From: Bdellovibrionia bacterium | GTDB lineage: Bacteria; Bdellovibrionota; Bdellovibrionia; Bdellovibrionales; JAGQZY01 | Direction of reading: 5' to 3' | NCBI GenBank assembly: GCA_030427805.1 | Contig: JAUICP010000002.1 | Location: 62,001-126,000 of the forward strand | DNA: 64,000 nt | Shown: positions 27,131 to 35,525 of the stretch, piece after piece | Layout of the letters: the number at the start of each line of letters is the position of its first letter | Numbering within the stretch: the stretch's first letter is position 1 | Notes under the pieces: generated by a model | Databases searched by the model: none | Told to the model about the DNA's origin: nothing | The model's input: only the letters and a program-made list of their open reading frames with translations | Program-made: the position numbers and the translations under genes

Positions 27131-27862
27131 GACTTCTGTCGATCGAGTTCCAACTCCTGGAGTAACATCATCTAAGACATCATCAATATCGATGGGGTTT
27201 CCTTCAATTCTTCCTGAAACCGGAATCTCCAACTCGTAATCAGTAGGAACATCCACGTCGACGACAATAGGGTCCGCTGGTCCGTTAACATTTACGGTGT
27301 GAGTTGTACTCGACATACTCTTCATACCCTTGTAGACGAAAAAGCCGAGTAGGGCTACGCCTGCTCCAATTAAGATTCCCGTCCAAGGAATATCAGCGTG
27401 AGCTTGGTCAACAAAGAGTCCTAAAAGTGAGGGCGGGAGTTGGTCATTTTTACTGTAAAGTCTTCTTAGTTTTCTAAGAGCTAATTGGTACTCCTCTAAA
27501 TCACTTTCACTGAGGGGAACACCATTGACTGAGGCAAAGTTATTTTTCTTGCCCGGAAAAGTAACTCGAGTCGTTCTCCCTTGTACTTTAATGACGATCT
27601 CTTTTTCACTATATTTGATGTCGACAGGATCATTCATCTGGCTCATGGGAATATTCTGATCGTAATACCGCCGTGATTTCCCTTGAAGCATGGGGGTGAT
27701 TTTCTGCAACAAGCCTCTGAGGGTTGGCTTTACTTTGGCATCGAGTTCTAACTCGGCCATAACTCTTTTTGTTGATACCTTCTTCTGAGTACTTGCTAAC
27801 ACTGGAGCACCAGTCAAAGATTGAAATAGAAGTACTGCGAGAAACACTTTAAAAGTTCTCAT
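27122..27862 (-). CDS. secreted or membrane protein of unknown function
   Basis: Not a family I know. From ATG 27862 (AGGG upstream) the 246-residue product has a signal peptide (MRTFKVFLAVLLFQSLTGAPVLAS). A basic region follows, then about residues 70-150 mixed, and a hydrophobic segment at about residues 157-178 (IPWTGILIGAGVALLGFFVYKGM). The C-terminal 65 residues are acidic and beta-like (VDVDVPTDYELEIPVSG). A 10-codon longer start is possible. The C-terminus overlaps pyrE by 9 bp on the opposite strand. Confidence 0.7.
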   Translation of the reverse strand: MRTFKVFLAVLLFQSLTGAPVLASTQKKVSTKRVMAELELDAKVKPTLRGLLQKITPMLQGKSRRYYDQNIPMSQMNDPVDIKYSEKEIVIKVQGRTTRVTFPGKKNNFASVNGVPLSESDLEEYQLALRKLRRLYSKNDQLPPSLLGLFVDQAHADIPWTGILIGAGVALLGFFVYKGMKSMSSTTHTVNVNGPADPIVVDVDVPTDYELEIPVSGRIEGNPIDIDDVLDDVTPGVGTRSTEVLR

Positions 27863-28027
27863 TGGTCTAACCCTTTTTTTATCACTCTCCAATGCACTCT
27901 CGCATTAGAGTTATTCCATACACCTCTTTATAAAAGCAAAGCCGGTGCCAGCCCTCAAAACCACTTAAATAAAAGAACTTAGCCACCGATTGACTATTCT
28001 TATGACAGCTCTCAAACAATAATTGCG

Positions 28028-28052
28028 CCCCTGTCTCATTATGAGACAGGGG
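28028..28052. promoter_or_regulatory. 25-bp near-perfect palindrome with core TGTCTCATTATGAGACA
   Basis: Two 12-bp arms flank one base; the inner 17 bp are TGTCTCATTATGAGACA. It lies about 165 nt upstream of the secreted-protein gene at 27862. Two similar 17-mers, each with two differences, occur at 51750-51766 and 63346-63362, which favours a protein-binding site over a simple hairpin. It could also act as a weak hairpin in a leader. Confidence 0.5.
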
Positions 28053-28070
28053 TAAAAGCTTTAAACCCAC

Positions 28071-28100
28071 AAAAAAAGAGGAGCCAATGACTCCTCTTTT
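28071..28100 (-). terminator. rho-independent terminator of the methyltransferase operon
   Basis: Perfect 10-bp stem AAAAGAGGAG / CTCCTCTTTT (28074-28083, 28091-28100), 7-nt loop. On the minus strand it ends in TTTTTTT and lies about 50 nt past the stop of the gene ending at 28152. Confidence 0.88.
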
Positions 28101-28151
28101 CGTATTAAAATTCAGACTGTATTAAAGCTTATGCGCTAGCAAATGAAGCTT

Positions 28152-29000
28152 CTACTTCGCCTTTTCAGCCGCGATGTAAGCAACCCAAGCTTCGCACTCT
28201 TCACCTTCAGTAACGCGCTTGAAGTTTCCGTCCCCTTCACCGTCGTCGGTTGTACCTTCCCAGTAAAAGTGGACTTTCTCAAAACCCACTTCTTCGAGAA
28301 TATCTTTGAGCTCTGGAAGAGACCACATTCTCCAGTCGTAACTGAAGACTTTTTCACGCTTTTTAGAACCCTTTTGTTTAAAGTGAATGTAGAACTGAGC
28401 GTAGTTGGTAAGTGGATCATAGCTATCCTGATCCCAGAAATAACTAAAACCATCGTGCTCGGTTTCTTCTTCGTTGGCCTCCATACACTGGCTACCACCA
28501 AAAGCATCCAACAAGAGGATTCCCGACTTTTTAAGGGTATTAAAACAATTTTGAAAATAAGCCTTGAGGAGCTCACGCTCTTTAAAAATAAAGTAAGAAA
28601 AATTCAAGGCTGCGATAATATGTGCCTTTGGAAGTTCTGGATCCAAAACATTGGCTTTGAGAATTTCGATTCGCTTTTGCTCGTCTTCCTTTAGTTTAGA
28701 AAAGTAATTTTCAAAACCGTACTCGATCGGTTCCGGATCAAGGTCAACACCTATAGCTTTGTACTGAGGATCAAGTTTCGACCACTCACAACACAAAGAA
28801 AAGGTCCCGCAAAAATCTTCTCTAAATAGTTTTGCTTCTTTACCTTTGAGCTCTTTGTAGGTTTTCTTGAAAAACTTAACGTCGATATCAGGAGATTGAA
28901 CGCTCTTTTTGTACAACTTGTACTTATCAAATCCTAACTCTTCTTCTTTTTTCTTCAAACGTTTCGACACGGCTTCGTCTCTTCTCACTGGTTCTAACAT
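28152..29000 (-). CDS. class I SAM-dependent methyltransferase
   Basis: A 282-residue cytoplasmic methyltransferase. Motif I is degenerate (REDFCGTFSLCCEW), followed by the acidic loop AIGVDLDPEP, the post-I segment NVLDPELPKAHIIAALNFSY, and motif-like GILLLDAFGG. Substrate unknown. The start codon ATG shares its A with the TGA of the E1 beta gene, so it is the fourth gene of the 2-oxoacid dehydrogenase operon; a terminator follows. Whether it acts on a metabolite of that pathway is open. Confidence 0.85.
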   Translation of the reverse strand: MLEPVRRDEAVSKRLKKKEEELGFDKYKLYKKSVQSPDIDVKFFKKTYKELKGKEAKLFREDFCGTFSLCCEWSKLDPQYKAIGVDLDPEPIEYGFENYFSKLKEDEQKRIEILKANVLDPELPKAHIIAALNFSYFIFKERELLKAYFQNCFNTLKKSGILLLDAFGGSQCMEANEEETEHDGFSYFWDQDSYDPLTNYAQFYIHFKQKGSKKREKVFSYDWRMWSLPELKDILEEVGFEKVHFYWEGTTDDGEGDGNFKRVTEGEECEAWVAYIAAEKAK

Positions 29001-30055
29001 CAAGGTACCTCTTCAAGTAATTCACTGAGTTCTCTTTCGATATCCCGCTCTTGAGGGACAGAGTTCTCTTCTAGGTTCGCATGGAGTCCAATACCCGGCA
29101 AATTTTTTCCTGCCAAAACTCTGGGACGTGCCATCAATTCATAAAATAATTCCTGAGTGCATCGATAAACGAGATGTTCAGCGAAGTTGGTCACTTCAGT
29201 ATCTTCATTAAGAAACAGAACCCTACCCGTTTTTGAAATCGAAGATTTAATTAAGCTCCAATCATAGGGATAGATTGACCTTAAATCGATCACCTCAATC
29301 GATCGTCCTTGGTCTCTCATTCGATCGGCAACCGTATTAGCCATCAGCACATGGCGACCATAGGTCACAATCGTCGCATCAGTTCCTTCTCGAGTCACTT
29401 TACCCTGACCAATGGGAACTTCGTAAATTTCAGTATTAGGCCATTTCGCCTTCCAATTGCTTCGATCACCAATCGGCGCATCGATCATGGCTTTAAGCTC
29501 TTTTTCAGACTCGGGCTCCCCTGGAATCAGCTCTTCTCCGCGAACTCGGAGCAATGCTTTTGGTTTCAAAAACATCACCGGATTCGGGTCTTTGATCGCC
29601 GAAATCAACAAGCCGTAGGCATCTAAGGCATTCGAAGGCATGACGACCTTCCAACCGGGAAGTCTCGATGCCCATGCATCAAAAGAGTGGGAGTGATAAA
29701 TACTCCCTCGAATTCCCGCTCCTACTGGAGTCATTAGAGTAATAGGCAAATTGTAATTACCATTGGTCGCCCAATAGGTATTTCCAGCCATTTTCAACAA
29801 ATCAATAGTATTGAAGATGTAATCACAGAACTGAATTTCAGCGACCGCTCTATCTCCTGCGAGTCCTAAACCAATAGCCGCCCCAACGATTCCTCGTTCA
29901 TCCAGGGGGGCATTCCAAGTATTTTCCAACCCCTGTGTCGCCGTGAAAACTCCGCCCAAAGGCATGCCGACATCTTGTCCAAAAATATCTGTAACACCCA
30001 ATTGGGTTTCACCAACATGAAGGGCCATTCGAATTGCTTGTGCCATATTAGCCAT
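29000..30055 (-). CDS. branched-chain 2-oxoacid dehydrogenase E1 beta subunit
   Basis: A 351-residue transketolase-fold beta chain of a 2-oxoacid dehydrogenase E1. Family elements are GVFTATQGL, the NAPLDERGIVGAAIGLGLAG segment, AEIQFCDYIFN, SHSFDAWASRLPGWKVVMPSN and EVIDLRSIYPYDW. It joins the alpha chain to decarboxylate a branched-chain 2-oxoacid with thiamine diphosphate. The ATG overlaps the E1 alpha stop by one base (TAATG). No E2 or E3 genes are in the window, so the complex must be completed from another locus. PDH-type E1 beta is a close alternative. Confidence 0.92.
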   Translation of the reverse strand: MANMAQAIRMALHVGETQLGVTDIFGQDVGMPLGGVFTATQGLENTWNAPLDERGIVGAAIGLGLAGDRAVAEIQFCDYIFNTIDLLKMAGNTYWATNGNYNLPITLMTPVGAGIRGSIYHSHSFDAWASRLPGWKVVMPSNALDAYGLLISAIKDPNPVMFLKPKALLRVRGEELIPGEPESEKELKAMIDAPIGDRSNWKAKWPNTEIYEVPIGQGKVTREGTDATIVTYGRHVLMANTVADRMRDQGRSIEVIDLRSIYPYDWSLIKSSISKTGRVLFLNEDTEVTNFAEHLVYRCTQELFYELMARPRVLAGKNLPGIGLHANLEENSVPQERDIERELSELLEEVP

Positions 30056-31221
30056 TAGAACTTCCTCCAATCAGCGTTTTCATTATCCACCCAGACGTTA
30101 TCCCAAATCGTGTCGGCCTGGGGGTCTGCTTCTGTTCTTACTTTTTCTGCAACAGATCGCGCTTCTTCTTGATATTGATCATGGCGCTCTTTAATGAGTT
30201 CTTTAGTTAAAATACCGTGGCGTAAAAGCTTATCTTCAAAAAGCTCAATACAACAAACATCACCTGTAGGATTGGCGCCCGAGGCCGAAGAGTGACCGTA
30301 GAGTCTTGAAACTTCAAACTCAGCAAGAACGGGCAAGCCATTTCTGCGGATGTAATACATATCATCCTGAATGGCCAAATAGGTCTCAATGGGATCATTA
30401 CCGTTGTAGTAACCAGTTCGCATGCCAAACGCCCGTCCACGATCGGCGATATATTTTTCACCGTGCTGACTTCCATAATCCGTCGAAATCCCCCAACGAT
30501 TATTTTGCACAGTAATATACATGGGAAGTTCAAATCCAGGGCGACTGGACCAAATCAAACTGGACGCAAAATCACCTTCTGCCGTTCCCGCATCACCGCC
30601 ACTGACAATACTAATCCCTTTGTTTCCACGGCGACGTTGGGCGATGGCCGTTCCAATTGCAGCTGAGTACTGAACCTCAATCGGCGAAGTTACGGGAACA
30701 ATATTCCACTCTGGAAAACAGTAGTGGTTAGAAAAATTACGTCCTCCCGTGCAGGGATCAGTCGCTTTATTCATTATCAATCGAATCGCAGGCTCCATCT
30801 CCATACCCATGGCAATAAGAGTTGGGGTGCATCTGTAGTGTAAGTGGGAGTAGTCATACTCTGGCCCTTGACCTTTTTGAATTTGCATACCGAGAGCTAC
30901 CCCAAAGGCTTCTTCACCAGGAGCACCGATCCAGAAGTAAGCATCCCCTCTCTTGTAGATTTGAATCATACGCTCTTCTAGCTTGCGGCTTTTGACCATA
31001 AGGTCGTGCATGCCAAGGAGAGTTTCCTTATCCAATTCCAAGGATCCGAGTTTTTTCTTGGGAGGTTGTTTGGAAGTCGTGGTTTTTTTACGGCTTGTTG
31101 TTTTTTTAGCCGCCGATTTTTTCGTCGCTTTTTTAGTGGCCGACTTTTTAGCCTTTTTCGACTTGCTTCGAGAAGGGCTCGAGGTCTTACCCTTCTTTTT
31201 AGAGGCTTTCTTACGCGTCAT
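30055..31221 (-). CDS. 2-oxoacid dehydrogenase E1 alpha with lysine-rich N-terminal extension
   Basis: A 388-residue alpha chain. Residues about 1-57 are a histone-H1-like tail of Lys, Ala, Ser and Thr (KKASKKKGKT..., ATKKATKKSAAKK), absent from known E1 alpha proteins. From about residue 58 it is a normal thiamine-diphosphate E1 alpha: GAPGEEAFGVALG, YDYSHLHYR, TGGRNFSNHY, and the ThDP/Mg site GGDAGTAEGDFA ... QNNRWGIST. The ATG has GGAGG upstream at good spacing, and the tail is in frame and continuous. Product pairs with the overlapping E1 beta. Branched-chain rather than pyruvate specificity is likely but not certain. Confidence 0.9.
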   Translation of the reverse strand: MTRKKASKKKGKTSSPSRSKSKKAKKSATKKATKKSAAKKTTSRKKTTTSKQPPKKKLGSLELDKETLLGMHDLMVKSRKLEERMIQIYKRGDAYFWIGAPGEEAFGVALGMQIQKGQGPEYDYSHLHYRCTPTLIAMGMEMEPAIRLIMNKATDPCTGGRNFSNHYCFPEWNIVPVTSPIEVQYSAAIGTAIAQRRRGNKGISIVSGGDAGTAEGDFASSLIWSSRPGFELPMYITVQNNRWGISTDYGSQHGEKYIADRGRAFGMRTGYYNGNDPIETYLAIQDDMYYIRRNGLPVLAEFEVSRLYGHSSASGANPTGDVCCIELFEDKLLRHGILTKELIKERHDQYQEEARSVAEKVRTEADPQADTIWDNVWVDNENADWRKF

Positions 31222-31264
31222 TAAAATCTCCTCCGATAGAACCTATAGAGGTAATTCCGGAGGC

Positions 31265-33019
31265 TTAGGAAGTCAATTCAACTGATGATTGTTCTTCTTT
31301 TGCAGGCTTTACAGACTCCACTTGAGAAGGCTTTTCCGCACCTGTCTTTTCGCTCGCAAATTGATCTGCTGACCAATGCTTAGGCATCGCCTTAAGCGCC
31401 TTAGAAAACTCCCTGTCGATTTCCTGAAGAGCCGACTTCAATTGGCCGGGGGAGAAATCTTGGTGCTTGTAGGTAAGGGCTGCCATCTTCATGATTTCTG
31501 ACACGGCACCCAATATTCGATGGGAGTCCTCTAGTGCCAGGTAACTCCAGTCCTGTCCTTTTTTCTCAGCTCTGTAGAAACTCGTCAGCTTACGATCCAA
31601 CTTTTTGGCCATTTTCTTGAGGATCTTGAGCAAATATTTGGGCGGGTTCATGCCTCCGCCCATATTCTTGAGTTTGGTTTTATTGGCACTTGAATGCCTT
31701 TCAAGCAACGAGTTGAGCTGATCCTGAACCTTGTGATTCGTTCGCTCCCAGAAACTAAAATCATAGGAAGACTTCTCATACTGCAGGCGCAAAAGATCCT
31801 CAAATATCTCACGCATGACAAAAGACTCAATGCAGTGAAGCTCAATCCCCGAAAGACTTATGGCTCGAGTCACCCTCGAAAGTTCAAAGAGTTTTCGCGA
31901 GCGATAAAGCTCCTGGGGACTGATTTTTTGCAGACTCGACACAATAAATTTGTGAAGTTTTTCCCCAAAGTAGAAGCGCAAAAGAAGCTTTTCCCAGTCC
32001 TCAATTTCTTCGCTCGACAGAAACAAATGTACGATGTTTTTTATTTCTGAAAAATCGTCGACGTTTTTTTTCAGGTTTTCTCTTTCTCTAAGTGAATGGT
32101 AGGCACTATTTTCTTCGAGAGAAATAGCCTCTTCAAGCAACTTCAACAAATACAAAGTTTCACCTTCGAGTTGATTTGCAAAAAACTTTCGATAGAGATC
32201 GAAACCCCGTCCAAGGCCCCCAATGATTCGATGTTTTGAAAGCTCTACTTTTTGGAAGCGAACTAAAAACTGCCCTTCCAATTCTTGAATTGAAAGAGAT
32301 TGCATGGGTTGGACAGAAACACCCGGTGTCCCTTGGTCGACATAAAACACTGACAGGCCTTCTTTTTTTGTACTCGTCGCTGGTGTTTTAGCCCACACAA
32401 AGAAGCCGCTGCACTGATCTGCATCGCGAACAAATTCGCAGTGTCCATCGAGTATAAAGCGCTGCCCATCTCTCGAGGGTAGAGCGAGGATATGATAGGA
32501 GTCCACGTACTGACTCGGACCAGGGGCGCAAATTCCTATATTACTTCCCTCTAAAAGGTGATCCAGGACTCTGTCCTTTGTCTCTGAAGACTTCATTTCA
32601 GAGACAATACTAAACACTCCAGAGAAACAATCCTGCATGTACTTATAAGCTACCAGTGGCGAGTACTCGAAGATGGCTGAAAAAACCTGGTGGTAGAGAC
32701 CAAAAGATTCCCCTTGGCCACCCAGCTCTTCGGGGATGTGGGTGTTAATCCAAGCCTGACTTGCCAGAAGCTCTTTAATCGCCTTCCAACGGTTATCGTA
32801 GGATTCACTCGATAGAAGAATTCTCTTTAACAATGGAAACAACTGCTCCCACTCACGTTCTTTGGCAGAACTCATGGGAGCGAAATAGTTATTGGAGCTA
32901 ATACTTGGGAGGCGGCCCTGAATCAGTCGGCGAATTGGGCCCTTTAAGTCCTTGCGGTTGGGCAGTGGAAAAAACTGACCTAAAACAAAATTCTGATTTT
33001 CAAAATTACTGACCTTCAT
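31265..33019 (-). CDS. divergent acyl-CoA dehydrogenase-like protein
   Basis: A 584-residue protein. The N-terminal half resembles acyl-CoA dehydrogenases: INTHIPEELGGQG, AYKYMQDCFSGVF, ICAPGPSQ, a middle beta-domain stretch (FILDGHCEFVRDADQCSGFFVWAKT, GLSVFYVDQGTPGVSVQ) and HRIIGGLGRGFDLY. The C-terminal half is helical but lacks the usual FAD/CoA motifs and any obvious catalytic Glu, with a basic GGGMNPPKYLLKILKKMAKK stretch and a Glu/Lys-rich tail. It may be a remnant or a specialised, possibly inactive, member. It lies 43 nt upstream of E1 alpha on the same strand, in line with branched-chain catabolism. Confidence 0.7.
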   Translation of the reverse strand: MKVSNFENQNFVLGQFFPLPNRKDLKGPIRRLIQGRLPSISSNNYFAPMSSAKEREWEQLFPLLKRILLSSESYDNRWKAIKELLASQAWINTHIPEELGGQGESFGLYHQVFSAIFEYSPLVAYKYMQDCFSGVFSIVSEMKSSETKDRVLDHLLEGSNIGICAPGPSQYVDSYHILALPSRDGQRFILDGHCEFVRDADQCSGFFVWAKTPATSTKKEGLSVFYVDQGTPGVSVQPMQSLSIQELEGQFLVRFQKVELSKHRIIGGLGRGFDLYRKFFANQLEGETLYLLKLLEEAISLEENSAYHSLRERENLKKNVDDFSEIKNIVHLFLSSEEIEDWEKLLLRFYFGEKLHKFIVSSLQKISPQELYRSRKLFELSRVTRAISLSGIELHCIESFVMREIFEDLLRLQYEKSSYDFSFWERTNHKVQDQLNSLLERHSSANKTKLKNMGGGMNPPKYLLKILKKMAKKLDRKLTSFYRAEKKGQDWSYLALEDSHRILGAVSEIMKMAALTYKHQDFSPGQLKSALQEIDREFSKALKAMPKHWSADQFASEKTGAEKPSQVESVKPAKEEQSSVELTS

Positions 33020-33104
33020 ATCTATCCCTCATAAGCATGTATTTAATGATTAAATGGGGGCTCGATGAGGTCAAAGAAGCCATGACGATGCCGCGCTTTG
33101 ACAT

Positions 33105-33131
33105 ACAAAAAAAGGGAGCAAATGCTCCCTT
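33105..33131 (-). terminator. rho-independent terminator after the Prc-like protease gene
   Basis: 9-bp stem AAGGGAGCA / TGCTCCCTT with a 2-nt loop; minus-strand T-run of seven. It lies about 25 nt past the stop of the upstream gene and before the acyl-CoA dehydrogenase-like gene, separating the two transcripts. Confidence 0.88.
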
Positions 33132-33156
33132 CTGACATCTCAATTTGTTTAAAAAA

Positions 33157-35319
33157 CTACATGCCGACTTTCTTTTTCTTTTTATTTTCGTCAGCAAGTT
33201 TTAAGGGGACCTGACCTTGATGGTCGATCATGTCGATAAGAACCAAGGCTGCCTCTTGAATATCCTCTCGTTTAAGGTATTCAGCGAGCTTCTCCTCTTT
33301 ACTAAAATTCTTTTTCTTATCGATTTCTGCCTTCTTTTCTTTTTGCTCAGAGAGTGACTCTCCAATCGTAACAATTCGTCCACGCTTTTCTGACTTTTTC
33401 AAATCATCAAGGATTTCCGTGAACTTTTCGCTCGCAGCGACTCTTAACTTTGATCGCTGTTTGATAATCGGCAGGATACTCTCATCAACTTCATTCCACT
33501 TGTCTTTTCCAGACTTCACAAAAGCACTTTTAGAAATAAATGGCTTTATCTTTCTTGGAGGAAGAGAAAAGTCGAGACTCTTCTCTCCGACATCATCAGT
33601 TGCTAAAGCACTCGGAAGAACGACATCGGCATCAACACCACGGTGTTGAGTAGAGTTTCCGCCAGGAGTAAAGAACATTCCAACGGTCACTTTGATCGCT
33701 CCAAGCCCCGGAGGCAAAGAAACGACCTGCTGAATACTTCCTTTCCCAAAAGTATGATCAGAACCGACAACGATAGCTCTTTTGTAATCCTTTAAAGTTC
33801 CAGCAACAATTTCAGAAGCCGAAGCACTCACGCGCGAAGTAAGAACCACGAGGGGACCATTCCAGTCGACATCTTCGTCATCGTCCTTAAGACGAACTGG
33901 CGCTTGCGAGTAACCGTTTGATTTAGCCGATTGAGTAACGACATTCCCTGTTTTAAAAAACAGACCCGCCAAACTCACAGCATCGTCGAGACTTCCACCA
34001 CCGTTGGTAGAAAGATCTAAGAGAACACCGTCAACCTTTTCGCGACGGGCCTCTTTGAGAAGTTTTTTAACATCCGCCGCACAAGATCTTCCGCCCCTGC
34101 GGGAGTCGGCATAGAACGATGGAAGGTTAATGACCGCAATTTTTCTTTTTACACCGTTTGGTGCTTTTTCAATATAGCTAATCGAAGCCGCTTCATCCTC
34201 AAGTTTAATTTTATCTCTCGTCAGCGTAACAATGAGAGTTTCAGAAGCTCCACCCTCTCTTCTAAGAAGTTTCAAACGAACTTTTGACCCTTTAGGACCA
34301 CGGATTTTCTTAACGACATCTCGAAGATCCATCTCAACAACGTTTTCAATGGGCTGTTCTTTGCCTTCTTCAATCTGTCCCACACCAATGATTTTATCTT
34401 GGCTTTTAATAAGACCCGATTTTTTGGCCGCTCCACCGGAAATCAATTGTTCAACGACGGTAAATCCATCTTCTGAACTAAGAGTCGCACCAATTCCTTC
34501 AAGCTCAAGACGCATACTAATTTCAAAATCCTCTAGGACATCCTTTGAAAAGTAGCTCGAGTGAGGATCAAGGGCACGGGCAAATGAATCGAGATAGTTT
34601 GAAAAAATATCTTCCTGACTCACTTCACCGATTCTCTTAAGCGCGCGATCGTATTTTTTGATAACTGATTCTTTGGCTTTTTCAAGGCTTTCACCAGCCG
34701 CCATATTGTTTGAAACCTGAAACTGAAGATACTTCTTATGGTAGTTTCTCGATTCAGCAACGGATTTTCCATAATCCCGAACATCGGGATCAAGATTGAT
34801 TTTAGTTTTCTTATCGAGTTTAAAGCCCTTTTTCAAATAACTCTTAACGAACTTAACCCGCTCGTTAACTCGATCTTCGTAAACTTTACGGGCTGAGGTC
34901 AGGTCACTACACTCTTTCCTTTTGATTTTTCCGAAGAGCCCCCTCTCCACCGCTGCCTTAGCCGTTTTAGACTTGGCACTTTTCAATGCATTTTTAATCG
35001 ACTCCGAGTCGCGGCTGAGAATCTTTTTAATCTTATTGTAATCAGCCTTAGTGAGATAAAGTTTAAAAGGATCCAATTTTTTAATGTACTGCTCGGTCGT
35101 TCGCTCAGCTAATTCAGGATCAAACTCGTCGTACTGAATATGTTGATGAAGGAAACCTTGGGCAATCACATTGAGATGCTTACAACTTAAACCCACCTTC
35201 GAAACAAAAGAAAAGTTTCTGCGTTGTGCATGTGACTCAACACTGAGTAATCCAATCACAAAAACAAATGAAAGGATCCCAAGGGCTTGAAATTTCATTT
35301 TTGGATTTCGCTTGAACAT
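33157..35319 (-). CDS. carboxy-terminal processing protease, Prc-like (S41)
   Basis: A 720-residue periplasmic protease with a signal peptide (residues about 1-32, VESHAQ). A long N-terminal helical domain follows. A PDZ domain lies near about 240-330 (IGATLSSEDG, GGAAKKSGLIKSQDKIIGVGQ). The S41 core has LTSRVSASASEIVAG with the catalytic Ser and TFGKGSIQ with the catalytic Lys. A C-terminal basic helical domain matches the Prc/Tsp tail. It trims or degrades envelope proteins, such as penicillin-binding-protein or lipoprotein C-termini. GGAAGG stands about 6 nt before the ATG. Transcribed alone. Confidence 0.9.
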   Translation of the reverse strand: MFKRNPKMKFQALGILSFVFVIGLLSVESHAQRRNFSFVSKVGLSCKHLNVIAQGFLHQHIQYDEFDPELAERTTEQYIKKLDPFKLYLTKADYNKIKKILSRDSESIKNALKSAKSKTAKAAVERGLFGKIKRKECSDLTSARKVYEDRVNERVKFVKSYLKKGFKLDKKTKINLDPDVRDYGKSVAESRNYHKKYLQFQVSNNMAAGESLEKAKESVIKKYDRALKRIGEVSQEDIFSNYLDSFARALDPHSSYFSKDVLEDFEISMRLELEGIGATLSSEDGFTVVEQLISGGAAKKSGLIKSQDKIIGVGQIEEGKEQPIENVVEMDLRDVVKKIRGPKGSKVRLKLLRREGGASETLIVTLTRDKIKLEDEAASISYIEKAPNGVKRKIAVINLPSFYADSRRGGRSCAADVKKLLKEARREKVDGVLLDLSTNGGGSLDDAVSLAGLFFKTGNVVTQSAKSNGYSQAPVRLKDDDEDVDWNGPLVVLTSRVSASASEIVAGTLKDYKRAIVVGSDHTFGKGSIQQVVSLPPGLGAIKVTVGMFFTPGGNSTQHRGVDADVVLPSALATDDVGEKSLDFSLPPRKIKPFISKSAFVKSGKDKWNEVDESILPIIKQRSKLRVAASEKFTEILDDLKKSEKRGRIVTIGESLSEQKEKKAEIDKKKNFSKEEKLAEYLKREDIQEAALVLIDMIDHQGQVPLKLADENKKKKKVGM

Positions 35320-35479
35320 TAAGTGCCTTCCTTTATCGAGGTCTCAAGGCTATATGATAGCATAAGCTCTAACCAGTAGCCGTAGAACTAATCGGATAAA
35401 TCCCATTCTGCCTTTGGCTTTTAAATATAATTAGGTTCAGTTCAAAAGTTTTACAGGGTTTTACTAAAGGTGGGTTGCG

Positions 35480-35525
35480 TTAAGGCTCTAATCGCCTTAA
35501 TTTTTAAACAGGAGATGTTTAAAAA
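35480..35525. repeat. two adjacent inverted repeats between two minus-strand genes
   Basis: TTAAGGC-(7)-GCCTTAA (35480-35500) followed by TTTTT looks like a plus-strand terminator. It overlaps TTTTTAAACA-(5)-TGTTTAAAAA (35501-35525), a 10-bp AT-rich inverted repeat running into the stop of the HAD-like gene. No plus-strand gene lies upstream to be terminated. Confidence 0.4.

Noticed and set aside
28136-28694. Two overlapping frames of 146 and 183 codons within the methyltransferase gene
   Set aside because: Shadow frames; the methyltransferase motifs and the operon overlap support the other frame.
30980-31285. Plus-strand frames with Phe/Leu/Arg-rich translations opposite the Lys-rich tail of E1 alpha
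   Set aside because: They are antisense readings of AAA/AAG-rich codons, not genes; the same holds at 36538-36771 and 43330-43723.
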